From positions 1 through 49,148 of the forward strand of contig JAMPXY010000004.1 of the NCBI GenBank assembly GCA_023700945.1: a stretch of DNA of 49,148 nucleotides. Reading direction: 5' to 3'. Positions 35,725 to 43,374 of the stretch are shown here, piece by piece. Position 1 is the stretch's first letter. Each line of letters starts with the position of its first letter. The translations under genes were made by a program, and so were the position numbers. The notes under the pieces were generated by a model, which saw nothing but the letters and a program-made list of their open reading frames with translations, was not told the DNA's origin and did no database searches. The DNA comes from Alphaproteobacteria bacterium (GTDB lineage Bacteria > Pseudomonadota > Alphaproteobacteria > Micavibrionales > Micavibrionaceae).

Positions 35725-36357
35725 TTACGCCTTGAGCGTATTCACGGCCTGTTCGGGGTAATGCGCGTTGAAGCGTTCGTCGAGGGCGTCGTTGTTGGTC
35801 AGCAGGCGGTAGAACACCGGGCCGAGCAACTGGTCGATGGCCATTTCGATATCGAGATAGGCATGGAACAGACCTTCGTCCTTGCCTTGGCTTAAATGAC
35901 GACGAAGGTTCTCAACACGTTCATTCATGAAGCTTTTATTGAGCAGAGCGAGCGCCTCAGGTTCGGCTTGCGCCTCGGCGATGATATTGGCGACGATCCG
36001 GCCATTCTGGCCGCGCAGCTGGCGAATCAGTTTTTCCAGTTGCACTTTAAGCGCGTCATCGGCGGTCGGGGTGGTCGGCAGGATGTTTTGCAGGCCGGGC
36101 TGGGCGAGGAAAGCTTCCATCACCAAAGCCGCTTTGTGCGGCCACCAGCGATAGATCGTTGTTTTGCCGACGCCGGCACGTTTGGCCACGGCTTCGATCG
36201 AGATATCGCGCAGGGGGGTATGCATCAGCATTTTGCGGGTGGCGTCGAGGATGGCCTCACGTGATTTGTCGGAACGCGGGCGCCCGGGGCGCTTTTCAGG
36301 ATTATGGTTCTGGTTATTGGTCGGAACGACACTGATCAGAGCAGCTTCAGCAGCCAT
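35725..36357 (-). CDS. TetR/AcrR-family transcriptional regulator
   Basis: A 210-aa regulator. After a ~25-residue flexible leader with PGRPRSDKSREAILDATRKML comes the TetR HTH (DISIEAVAKRAGVGKTTIYRWWPHKAALVMEAFL, residues ~50-85). The rest is the helical ligand-binding and dimer domain, which contains LIRQLRGQNGRIVANIIAEAQAEPEALALLNKSF and ends LTNNDALDERFNAHYPEQAVNTLKA. GAGGTG precedes the ATG. A 12-bp palindrome 15 bp upstream may be its own operator. No obvious efflux or enzyme target is adjacent, so its regulon is unknown. Confidence 0.9.
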   Translation of the reverse strand: MAAEAALISVVPTNNQNHNPEKRPGRPRSDKSREAILDATRKMLMHTPLRDISIEAVAKRAGVGKTTIYRWWPHKAALVMEAFLAQPGLQNILPTTPTADDALKVQLEKLIRQLRGQNGRIVANIIAEAQAEPEALALLNKSFMNERVENLRRHLSQGKDEGLFHAYLDIEMAIDQLLGPVFYRLLTNNDALDERFNAHYPEQAVNTLKA

Positions 36358-36371
36358 ATTTCACACCTCAA

Positions 36372-36383
36372 AAAATCGATTTT
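36372..36383. promoter_or_regulatory. Candidate TetR autoregulatory palindrome
   Basis: Perfect 12-bp palindrome AAAATCGATTTT immediately upstream of the tetR start, in the position expected for an autoregulatory operator. AT-rich palindromes arise by chance, so confidence is modest. Confidence 0.35.
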
Positions 36384-36852
36384 AAATTTACGTATCGGCG
36401 TTGCAGGCGAGTTGTCCACAACGGAACGTGTCGTTTTAGCCCTGCCTTTCCAGAAGATCAAGAAAAAAGCATGACTTATCCCTCCCCGTTATATTACGAA
36501 TCGCTTATCCTACATACCATTGTGCGTTCAGACGTGTCCGGTCTTGGCCGGGCATTCCTTAAAAGCCGTAAGGCGAGAAGAACCGGGGAGGTTCAAACAA
36601 ATATGTCTGGGTGCAAACGCGGCATGGGGGCTCGTGTCATGTCTTTAGACGTGGCCGGGCTTTTTGTGTCTGATGAGCTCCGTCAAAAACAGGAGGCTGT
36701 CCGTCTGAACGCTGGCAGCCCGGTTTTTGCGTACAGCAAAAACTGACTCATTACGCGATCTGAAGCATCAGATAAAGATTATGCCGGGGTCATATGATCC
36801 CGGCATGATTTTTGTGTTGTATGCGTTTCCTTTTATGCGGCGTTCGCCATGC
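36384..36852 (+). other. Structured intergenic region, candidate ncRNA locus
   Basis: About 470 bp between divergently placed tetR (-) and the 3' end of lpoA (-). The plus strand holds several good hairpins: GCC-GTAA-GGC near 36565, GAACC-GGGGA-GGTTC near 36580, CCGGGCT / AGCCCGG closing a ~50-nt interior (about 36655-36722), and a perfect GTTTTTGC-GTACA-GCAAAAAC at 36723-36743. It ends at a terminator hairpin at 36781-36806. A 91-aa ORF (36471-36746) spans it but lacks a good ribosome-binding site and any recognisable domain. A small RNA is at least as likely. No match to tmRNA, SRP RNA, RNase P or 6S RNA could be made by eye. Confidence 0.4.
36781..36813. terminator. Bidirectional terminator between candidate ncRNA and lpoA
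   Basis: Hairpin ATGCCGGG...CCCGGCAT whose interior TCATATGA is also self-complementary, followed on the plus strand by GATTTTTG. On the minus strand the tail is weaker. It sits 40 bp beyond the lpoA stop. Confidence 0.75.
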
Positions 36853-38310
36853 TTAGTATTGCGTTCTGACGAAGGAACGCGGGGCGGGATCAATCACACT
36901 CAGGCTGCCCTGACGCACCTCGATGATAGCGAGGCCGCGTTCAGCCATGCCGTCGGGGCGGAAGCGGAAGATACCATCAATCCCGGCAAAGCCGTTGGGG
37001 TTGGTGATCGAGCCCCGGTCATAGGCGGGCGCGCCATGATTGGCAAATCCTGTGCGGGCCAGTACCACCGCAAGGGAGGTCGCATCATAGGCCAGTGTTG
37101 AAAGGCGCGGTGCGGCCACGCCGTAGGAATCGTAATAGCGGCGTTCAAAAGCTTTGCGCAAGGCTGGATCAGAGGCCGCAAACCACGCCCCGTCCATGTT
37201 TTTCTGGGTGGCGAGGCTGGCATCATCCCACAGGCCCGTGCCCAGACGGCGCACTGTTCGGGGATCAAGCTCGTAGAACGAGAGCGAGTCTGCCAGTGAC
37301 ACGGCCTCACTGCCGCCCATCGGCATGAAGACGGCTTCAAACGGGGCCGGCACAGACGTCCCGGCCTTGATGGCGGCGCTGCGGACTTCATAGTTGGTAA
37401 AAGCGCTGATTTTCTCGGAGGCTTCGGCGCTGCCCGGCGAGACCCGCAAGATGCTGGCCGGGGCCAGACCGCTGCGTGAGGCGTGAACATTCCATGCCGA
37501 GACCACGACATTCCCGTATTCGCTTTCCGGGGCGATGATGCCGATGCGGTTCAGGCGCTGGGCGGCGACGTACTGAGCCAGCCGTTCGACTTGGGTAAAA
37601 GGCAGAAAGCCCATGACGAAAGTATTACCCTGCGCGAGCGTCCAGTCGGTTGAAAAGCTGATGACGTTGATATTGTGCTGCTGGGCTATGGGGGCCACGG
37701 CCCGGGCCTCGCCGGCAAAGATCGGCCCGAGGATCAGCTGTGCGCCATCGGCCAGCGCCAGTTGTGCGGCGGTACGGGCACCATCGGGTGTGCCTTTGGT
37801 ATCTTGCGGCATCAATTCGATTTTGTCGTATTCCATATCGAACAGCGCCAGTTGCGCGGCCTGCAGCATGGCCTGACCGAGATCAGCATTCTTGCCGCTC
37901 AAGGGCACCAGCAGGGCGACCTTGACCGCAGGCTGGCTCTCATTCCCGGAGAGTGCCGGTGCGGCCGATGGGGTGCTGCCATAGCCATCGACCGGATAGG
38001 TTTCAACGGCTTCTGATTCATAAGCTGCCGGGGCAGGGGCGGTGACGCCTGTGTTGTTGCCTGTGCTGTTGTAGGCCTCCTGCGCGGCAGGGCTATCCTC
38101 GAGTTTGACCCCGTGCGGGGCGGCGATGATCTCCCGGGTCAGGGCCTCGCGGGTCAGCGGGCTGGGGCCCTCGCTGGCGTGGGTCGCAGCAGGCTGACTG
38201 CGATTCCAGGGGTTTTGCAAGGCTGTACTGCTGACGCAGGCGGCAAGGGAGGCCGTCAGAGAGACCAGCAAGAACAGGGACAATAGTCGGGCAAGGATTT
38301 TTTTCATCAT
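36853..38310 (-). CDS. lpoA: Penicillin-binding-protein activator LpoA-like lipoprotein
   Basis: A 485-aa outer-membrane lipoprotein candidate with the signal MMKKILARLLSLFLLVSLTASLAAC (lipobox LAAC). A ~110-residue low-complexity linker follows, then a periplasmic-binding-protein type I domain (VKVALLVPLSGKNADLGQAMLQAAQLALFDM, IILGPIFAGEARAVAPIAQQ-like segment, NVISFSTDWTLAQGNTFVMGF). This is the LpoA C-terminal domain arrangement; LpoA stimulates PBP1A. It lacks the TPR-like N-terminal domain of the E. coli protein. Its position divergent from rsmI, with yraN and a dolP-like gene following, mirrors the E. coli yraLMNP cluster and supports the assignment. Confidence 0.82.
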   Translation of the reverse strand: MMKKILARLLSLFLLVSLTASLAACVSSTALQNPWNRSQPAATHASEGPSPLTREALTREIIAAPHGVKLEDSPAAQEAYNSTGNNTGVTAPAPAAYESEAVETYPVDGYGSTPSAAPALSGNESQPAVKVALLVPLSGKNADLGQAMLQAAQLALFDMEYDKIELMPQDTKGTPDGARTAAQLALADGAQLILGPIFAGEARAVAPIAQQHNINVISFSTDWTLAQGNTFVMGFLPFTQVERLAQYVAAQRLNRIGIIAPESEYGNVVVSAWNVHASRSGLAPASILRVSPGSAEASEKISAFTNYEVRSAAIKAGTSVPAPFEAVFMPMGGSEAVSLADSLSFYELDPRTVRRLGTGLWDDASLATQKNMDGAWFAASDPALRKAFERRYYDSYGVAAPRLSTLAYDATSLAVVLARTGFANHGAPAYDRGSITNPNGFAGIDGIFRFRPDGMAERGLAIIEVRQGSLSVIDPAPRSFVRTQY

Positions 38311-38348
38311 GCCTTGTTAGTTAGCATAAGTAGCTTTATGCAGGAAGG

Positions 38349-39203
38349 ATGAAAACGCTGTCTCCGGTTCCCTTGGCCCCCGGCCTCTATCTGGTTTCGA
38401 CGCCGATTGGCAATCTGCGTGACATAACGCTGCGTGCCCTTGAGGTGCTGGCGGCGGTGGATGCCGTCGCCTGCGAGGACACCCGCATGACCGGTAAGTT
38501 GCTGGAGGCCCACGGGATCAAGGCGCCGAAATTGATTATCTATAATGACCACAGCGCCGATCGTGAACGCTCAGGAATTCTCAACATGCTGGCACAAGGG
38601 CAACGGGTGGCGTTGGTCAGTGACGCGGGCACGCCGCTGATTTCCGACCCCGGTTACAAACTGGTGCGCGATGCGCAGGATCTGGGCTTGAACGTGACGT
38701 CGCTGCCCGGGGCCAATGCCTTGCTGACGGCGCTGCAGCTCTCGGCCCAGCCGACCGATAAATTTTCCTTCCTCGGGTTTTTGCCGCCGAAGGAAAAGGC
38801 ACGGCAGGATGTTTTGAAGGAATGGCGGGCGGTGCCGGGGACGCTGGTGACTTATGAAACCGGGCCACGGTTGATTGCGGCCTTGTCCGATATGGCCAAG
38901 GTTTTGGGCCCTGACCGCCCGGCGGCGGTTACACGCGAATTGACCAAGATGTACGAGGAAGTCAGGCGCGATACGCTGGCTAACCTTGTCATTCACTATG
39001 AGCAAGCCGGAGAACCTCGCGGCGAGATCGTCATTGTGATCGGCCCCGGTGAAAAACCCGCCGTCACGGAAGATGATATCAAGGCCCGCCTCAAGGACTT
39101 GCTGACTGATTTGTCGGTGCGTGATGCGGCGGCTCAAGTGGCCGATGAAATGGGGATCGCCAGAAAAGAGGCTTATGATTTGGCTCTGCGGGTAAAAGGT
39201 TAA
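38349..39203 (+). CDS. rsmI: 16S rRNA (cytidine(1402)-2'-O)-methyltransferase
   Basis: SAM-dependent 2'-O-methylation of C1402 in the ribosomal decoding centre. This tetrapyrrole-methylase-fold protein of 284 aa has the family motifs LYLVSTPIGNLRDITLRALEVL, CEDTRMTGKLLEAHGI, VALVSDAGTPLISDPGYKLV, LPGANALLTALQLS, FLGFLPPK and VTRELTKMYEEV. The AGGAAGG ribosome-binding site abuts the ATG more closely than usual, so translation could be weak or the true start slightly different, though no better one is in frame. It diverges from lpoA with a 38-bp gap. Confidence 0.95.
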   Translation: MKTLSPVPLAPGLYLVSTPIGNLRDITLRALEVLAAVDAVACEDTRMTGKLLEAHGIKAPKLIIYNDHSADRERSGILNMLAQGQRVALVSDAGTPLISDPGYKLVRDAQDLGLNVTSLPGANALLTALQLSAQPTDKFSFLGFLPPKEKARQDVLKEWRAVPGTLVTYETGPRLIAALSDMAKVLGPDRPAAVTRELTKMYEEVRRDTLANLVIHYEQAGEPRGEIVIVIGPGEKPAVTEDDIKARLKDLLTDLSVRDAAAQVADEMGIARKEAYDLALRVKG

Positions 39204-39284
39204 ATTACCATAATATTGCAAATGATCGGGAAATAGGGTAGGGTGCCGCCAGTTGTGAGAGCCGGACAAGCCGGAGCAGGCCTT

Positions 39285-39980
39285 ATGAACCAGACCGAGC
39301 GGACTATTCAACAGATTTTTGAGAGAGGGGCGCAGGCCCTCGAGGCCATGTTTCGACCGGGCCGGGCGCTGCATCTTGGGATCGACTGGCAAAAACTGTA
39401 TTGTGATCCGGGCTTTGCGGCGAGCCAGTGCGGCGATCTCAAGCGGACACAAAAAATTCTGACCACGCTCGCGCGTATGGATCAGACCGTTGCAGAACTG
39501 CGCCCGCTACTGCCGACATGCTGGATATATCACGATGTGCCTCTGCACCAGAGCTTGCTGCTGGATGAACGTATCCTTGACGGTTTGGGCGTAGAGCAAG
39601 CCCGGCGCAAGCTCGATGAATTGCGGGCCGAAGCCCATCACATTTGTGCCACTGTCCGGCCCGGTGACCGCTGCTTTCCCAAGCCCGGCTATGATGCCTA
39701 TCAAAGTCGTGAGTTACAGGACTATCTCGCGCAATCAGGCATGACAGTTCACCTGATCAGCGGACTGGTGCGTAACGATTGTGTCCGCAAAAGCGAGAAG
39801 GGCGGAGCGGCCCGTGGCTATCAGATGTTTGTGATCGAGGATTTAACGGTGAATGATTATGAATACACCGATGAGTTCTATCTCGGGCTTTATATCGAAG
39901 CCAATCGTCGCGGTACCCATTGCGTGCGTGCGGACGACGTCAAACGTATTATCAATAAAGCACAGGGATTGTCAGTCTGA
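39285..39980 (+). CDS. Isochorismatase-like cysteine hydrolase (paralog 1)
   Basis: About 231 aa; the track ORF begins 14 codons upstream and I chose MNQTERTIQQIFERG. The isochorismatase-like triad is visible: Asp in LHLGIDWQKLYCDPGF, Lys in CFPKPGYDAYQSRELQDYL, and the nucleophile Cys in LISGLVRNDCVRKSEKGGAARGYQMFVIEDLTVND. It should hydrolyse an amide or vinyl-ether bond, as nicotinamidases and isochorismatases do; the substrate is unknown. A ~30-residue helical N-terminal leader precedes the domain. It is in tandem with a paralog and lies 81 bp downstream of rsmI. Confidence 0.75.
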   Translation: MNQTERTIQQIFERGAQALEAMFRPGRALHLGIDWQKLYCDPGFAASQCGDLKRTQKILTTLARMDQTVAELRPLLPTCWIYHDVPLHQSLLLDERILDGLGVEQARRKLDELRAEAHHICATVRPGDRCFPKPGYDAYQSRELQDYLAQSGMTVHLISGLVRNDCVRKSEKGGAARGYQMFVIEDLTVNDYEYTDEFYLGLYIEANRRGTHCVRADDVKRIINKAQGLSV

Positions 39981-39982
39981 TC

Positions 39983-40690
39983 ATGATCATGAATAAATCA
40001 CCGCAAGCGCGCATGAGGGACAAGATCAACGAAATTTTCGCGCAGGGTGAAGTATCCCTGTGTGACACCCTGGCTGCCGGAAAAATCATCACGCATATTG
40101 GCATAGACTGGCAGCGGCTTTATTGTGATCCTGATTTTGAAGCGAGTCCGCACCGCAAGCTCAATAGTCCGGGAGTGCAGCAGGCGCTGGTGCAGATGCG
40201 GGCAACAATTGATGATTTACGCAGGCTGATGCCGACCATATGGGTGGTCCACGATATCAAAATTCAGAATGATTTTCTGGACCCTGATCATGAGGTATTC
40301 AATCTAGAGGGCAGGGAGCGGCAAAGGAAGATGGCTCTCTTGCGGATACAATCTCAGGATATGTGCCTCCCCACCTTGCAGGGAGAGCCAATTCTTAAAA
40401 AGCCTGAATACTGCGCCTTTGCAAAAACGCCTTTGCATGAGTTCTTGCAGGCGTGCAAAGTCGATGCTGTTTTGCTCTCCGGCGTCCTGAGGTCCGTCTG
40501 TGTCAAAGAAACCGCTCTGACGTCTGTTTCAATGGGCTATGATACCTACATTGCAGAAAATTTAACGGCTGATCAAACCCTGCAACATTTTCCGTCCTAC
40601 GCGAAGAGCGTCATCGAACGTGCCGAACAGGGCATCAAGATGGTCAGGTCTGAGAATATTCAAAAGATCCTGACGGGAGCGCCGCTGTGA
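39983..40690 (+). CDS. Isochorismatase-like cysteine hydrolase (paralog 2)
   Basis: A 235-aa tandem paralog. It shares the distinctive block HIGIDWQRLYCDPDFEAS with paralog 1. The catalytic Lys is in PILKKPEYCAFAKTPLHEFL, and the Cys in VLLSGVLRSVCVKETALTSVSMGYDTYIAENLT, so the Asp-Lys-Cys triad is intact in both copies. Elsewhere they have diverged considerably, which points to an old duplication with separate substrates. It starts 3 bp after paralog 1 (or at the ATG two codons later) and overlaps yraN by 4 bp (GTGA), so it is firmly within the operon. Confidence 0.75.
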   Translation: MIMNKSPQARMRDKINEIFAQGEVSLCDTLAAGKIITHIGIDWQRLYCDPDFEASPHRKLNSPGVQQALVQMRATIDDLRRLMPTIWVVHDIKIQNDFLDPDHEVFNLEGRERQRKMALLRIQSQDMCLPTLQGEPILKKPEYCAFAKTPLHEFLQACKVDAVLLSGVLRSVCVKETALTSVSMGYDTYIAENLTADQTLQHFPSYAKSVIERAEQGIKMVRSENIQKILTGAPL

Positions 40691-41052
40691 AAAAGGGATC
40701 GGCCAATACTTACCGGACAGGGCTGCTGTCTGAATCGTGGGCGGCGTTGTTTTTGCGCTTGAAGGGCTACCGGATTCTGGCGCGGCGCTATAAAACCCCT
40801 GTCGGGGAAATCGATATCATCGCCCGTCGGGGCCGCCTGATTGCCTTTATCGAGGTCAAGCGCCGGGCCACAGTGGCTGAGGCACTGTCGTGTCTGACGC
40901 CTTCGATGCAGGGGCGGATTATCAATGCCGCCCGCCATTTTCTCGCCGTATATCCGGATTACGGTGATTATGACATGCGGTTTGACCTGATGGCGCTGGG
41001 GCGGGGATTTGCTGTCCGCCATCTGGACAATGCCTGGCAGACGCATACATAA
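40687..41052 (+). CDS. yraN: YraN/UPF0102 nuclease-fold protein
   Basis: A 121-aa small protein with the restriction-endonuclease-like core of UPF0102: AALFLRLKGYRILARRYKTPVGEIDIIARRGRLIAFIEVKRRATVAEAL. The catalytic-type residues are the Glu-Asp of GEIDI and the Glu-x-Lys of EVK. Biochemical role not settled in the family. Starts with GTG overlapping the previous stop. Its place beside rsmI, lpoA and a dolP-like gene repeats the E. coli order. Confidence 0.9.
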   Translation: MKKGSANTYRTGLLSESWAALFLRLKGYRILARRYKTPVGEIDIIARRGRLIAFIEVKRRATVAEALSCLTPSMQGRIINAARHFLAVYPDYGDYDMRFDLMALGRGFAVRHLDNAWQTHT

Positions 41053-41128
41053 TAGGGTCTCTGTTCGCTCTTGTTTGCCGTCCTATCGTTTTCTGTTCCT
41101 CCCTTATGGTTATTCGGTTGGTCTCATC

Positions 41129-41758
41129 ATGAATATCAAAAAAGTTTTCCTTCTCGTGTCCCTGATCGTGACGGCAGCGCAGCTTTCCGCCTGTGGAGCG
41201 GTGGGTCTTGCGGCCGGGGCGGGGGCGGCGGTGGGCATTGCCTCGCAGCAGGAAGGCGGGGTGAGTTCGGCGGCTACGGATGTGCGGATCAAGGCGATGA
41301 TCGCCGATAAATGGTTCAAGTATAAGGTCGATACCTTCTCCAAACTCAGCACCACGGTTAATCAAGGCCGGGTGTTGATCACGGGCGTGGTGCAAAACCC
41401 GGATGACCGCGTTGAGGCGGTGCGTCTCGCCTGGCAGGTTGAGGGCGTCAAGCAGGTGATCAATGAAATCCGTGTGGCCGATAGCGAAGGCGTTCCCGGT
41501 TTTGTCCGTGATACCTGGATCACCACCCGTCTGCGCACGGCACTGACCTTTGACAAGGAGGTCGGGGCGATCAATTACACCATCGATACCGTGCAGGGGA
41601 CCGTCTATCTGATGGGGGTTGCGCGCAATCAGGCCGAACTCGACAAGGTCATCGAGATTGCCCGCGGTATTCCCAATGTTAAGCAGGTCATCAGTTATGT
41701 GAAGCCGCTGGGTGAGGCCGTGCAAGGTCAGGAAGGCCAGCCATGGCTGCAGCCCTAG
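41129..41758 (+). CDS. dolP: BON-domain lipoprotein, DolP-like
   Basis: A 209-aa outer-membrane lipoprotein candidate; the track ORF starts 40 codons too early. The signal is MNIKKVFLLVSLIVTAAQLSACG (lipobox LSAC), then a Gly/Ala-rich stretch. Two BON domains follow: ~45-110 (VRIKAMIADKWFKYKVDTFSKLSTTVNQGRVLITGVVQNPDDRVEAVRLAWQVEGVKQVINEI) and ~120-195 (WITTRLRTALTFDKEVGAINYTIDTVQGTVYLMGVARNQAELDKVIEIARGIPNVKQVISYV). DolP (YraP) supports outer-membrane integrity. It overlaps the next gene by 16 bp. Confidence 0.88.
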   Translation: MNIKKVFLLVSLIVTAAQLSACGAVGLAAGAGAAVGIASQQEGGVSSAATDVRIKAMIADKWFKYKVDTFSKLSTTVNQGRVLITGVVQNPDDRVEAVRLAWQVEGVKQVINEIRVADSEGVPGFVRDTWITTRLRTALTFDKEVGAINYTIDTVQGTVYLMGVARNQAELDKVIEIARGIPNVKQVISYVKPLGEAVQGQEGQPWLQP

Positions 41759-42594
41759 AGCCAATCTTTGTCCGCCTGCGCGAAATTGGCAGTGGCACGG
41801 ATGCTGAGATTGATCTGGGCAAAACCGCCTTGCTGCTCTCGGAACTGGCGCATCCCGGGATTGTCTCCGAGCGTTACCTAGCGCATATCCGCAAGCTGGG
41901 CGAAGATGTGGGACATCGTTATCACAGTTTGCTGACGGCAGGGGCCGAAGATAGTGCCGATACAAGACTGGCCGCGCTCAAACACACACTGGCAGATCAA
42001 TACGGCTATCACGGTGACGAGGTTCAATATGATGATATCCGCAATGCCGACCTGATTGATGTGATTGAACGACGCATGGGCATGCCGATTACGTTGTCGA
42101 TTCTCTATATTCTGGCGGCGCAGGCGCAAGGTTGGGATGTGGCGGGCCTGAATGTCCCCGGTCATTTTGTTGTCCGGTTGGAAAAAGACGGCCAACGCCT
42201 GATTTTCGATCCTTTTCATTGTTGCGCAGTGCTCAATGCCCCTGATCTGCGCCAGTTGATTAAAAAGACGATGGGCGAGCATGCCGAGCTTTCCGCCAGC
42301 TATTTTGAGCCAGTGGGGCCGCGCCAGATATTGATCCGCTTGCAAAACAACATCAAAATCCGCCTGATCGAGGGTGAGGATTACGAGCGGGCGTTGCAGG
42401 TGGTGGAATCGATGCGGGCGCTTGATCCGCATGAATACCGGTTACTGCTGGATGCAGGTGTCCTTTGCGCCCGCACTGGCCGGGCGCAGGCGGCGATGGT
42501 CGCGCTTGAGGATTATATCAAACAGGCCCCCGACCAGCGCGATCGTCAGGAAGCGGCGATTTTGCTCCAGCATATACGCAGTACACTGCAGTAA
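41743..42594 (+). CDS. SirB1-type transglutaminase-like/TPR protein
   Basis: A 283-aa protein of the SirB1/YchA group. It has a transglutaminase-like N-terminal region (YGYHGDEVQYDDIRNADLIDVIERRMGMPITLSILYILAAQAQGWDVAGLNVPGHFVVRLEKDGQRLIFDPF), with the PGHF and DPF motifs holding the conserved His and Asp. The usual catalytic Cys is not evident, so enzymatic activity is doubtful. The C-terminal ~80 residues resemble TPR helices (YERALQVVESMRALDPHEYRLLLDAGVLCARTGR). Function unproven in the family. It ends the rsmI-to-SirB1 operon. Confidence 0.85.
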   Translation: MAAALEPIFVRLREIGSGTDAEIDLGKTALLLSELAHPGIVSERYLAHIRKLGEDVGHRYHSLLTAGAEDSADTRLAALKHTLADQYGYHGDEVQYDDIRNADLIDVIERRMGMPITLSILYILAAQAQGWDVAGLNVPGHFVVRLEKDGQRLIFDPFHCCAVLNAPDLRQLIKKTMGEHAELSASYFEPVGPRQILIRLQNNIKIRLIEGEDYERALQVVESMRALDPHEYRLLLDAGVLCARTGRAQAAMVALEDYIKQAPDQRDRQEAAILLQHIRSTLQ

Positions 42595-42836
42595 CGGGTG
42601 ATCTGGTTTCGTGCCCCAAAATGACCTTATTTTTGTCTTGGCACCGCCTTGCCCGGTTCGCAGAATATCCGCAGATTCTGGTGGGCAGAGGCTGAAAAAA
42701 GACTTGACGCCTCTTGTTTAACAAGGCCTGCCGGATTAGAACTAGGTAACTAAAGGATTCGGGTGTTCAAAGCGCCATAGCCGGTGCCCTCCCCCGTCGT
42801 GATTGTTTAAAATTAAGGATTCAAGGAGAATACCCC

Positions 42837-43361
42837 ATGTTGTTCATACGCGGTTTGCTGATGATGGCCGTTGTTGTTTCTCTCAGTGCTTGCGAGTCAA
42901 CAAAAGACAAAAGTGAAGATGGCGTTCAGGTCACTGATGGCATGTCAGCCGGGCCGCTTGATGGCACCGAAACTTATGGTGCTGCCGGTGCTGACGGGGT
43001 TGTTCCCGGCACCCAGCAGGATCTGGTGGTGAACGTGGGTGACCGCGTCTTCTTCGGTTATGACCGTTACGATGTGGCTCCGGAAGGCCAGCGCGTTCTC
43101 GAAATGCAGGCTGAATGGCTGAAGCGTTACCCGAACAACAACGTGACGATTAAAGGTCACGCCGATGAACGCGGCACACGCGAATACAACCTGGCTCTGG
43201 GCGAACGTCGTGCCAGCGCTATTAAAAACTATCTGATTGCTCTGGGCGTACCGGCAACCCGTATCAACACCATCAGCTACGGCAAAGAGCAGCCCGCAGT
43301 TATGGGTTCAAATGAAGATGCCTGGGCACAAAATCGCCGTGGTGTAACCGAAGTTGACTAA
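42837..43361 (+). CDS. pal: Peptidoglycan-associated lipoprotein Pal
   Basis: A 174-aa outer-membrane lipoprotein of the Tol-Pal system that holds the outer membrane to the cell wall during division. The signal is MLFIRGLLMMAVVVSLSAC (lipobox LSAC). The OmpA-like domain occupies the C-terminal ~110 residues: DRVFFGYDRYDVAPEGQRVLEMQAEWLKRYPNNNVTIKGHADERGTREYNLALGERRASAIKNYLIALGVPATRINTISYG. AAGGAG gives a strong start. The upstream 242-bp gap contains a perfect CTTGTT-T-AACAAG palindrome near 42713. tolQRAB are not in front of it, unlike in many Proteobacteria. Confidence 0.95.
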   Translation: MLFIRGLLMMAVVVSLSACESTKDKSEDGVQVTDGMSAGPLDGTETYGAAGADGVVPGTQQDLVVNVGDRVFFGYDRYDVAPEGQRVLEMQAEWLKRYPNNNVTIKGHADERGTREYNLALGERRASAIKNYLIALGVPATRINTISYGKEQPAVMGSNEDAWAQNRRGVTEVD

Positions 43362-43374
43362 GACGGATTTGAAC

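Noticed and set aside
36600-36650. Possible tmRNA tag (gggtgcaaacgcggca...)
   Set aside because: Reading from GCA gives a short peptide that does not end in the usual ALAA-type degron, and no tRNA-like acceptor half was found.
36471-36746. 91-aa plus-strand ORF as a firm gene
   Set aside because: No good ribosome-binding site, no domain, and overlaps several RNA-like hairpins; kept only as part of the structured-region entry.
40922-41965. 347-aa minus-strand ORF
   Set aside because: Covers yraN, the BON lipoprotein and the SirB1-like gene on the opposite strand; His/Arg/Gln-rich shadow composition.
42704-42732. TTGACG as a pal promoter -35 box
   Set aside because: No acceptable -10 box at 16-18 bp spacing.
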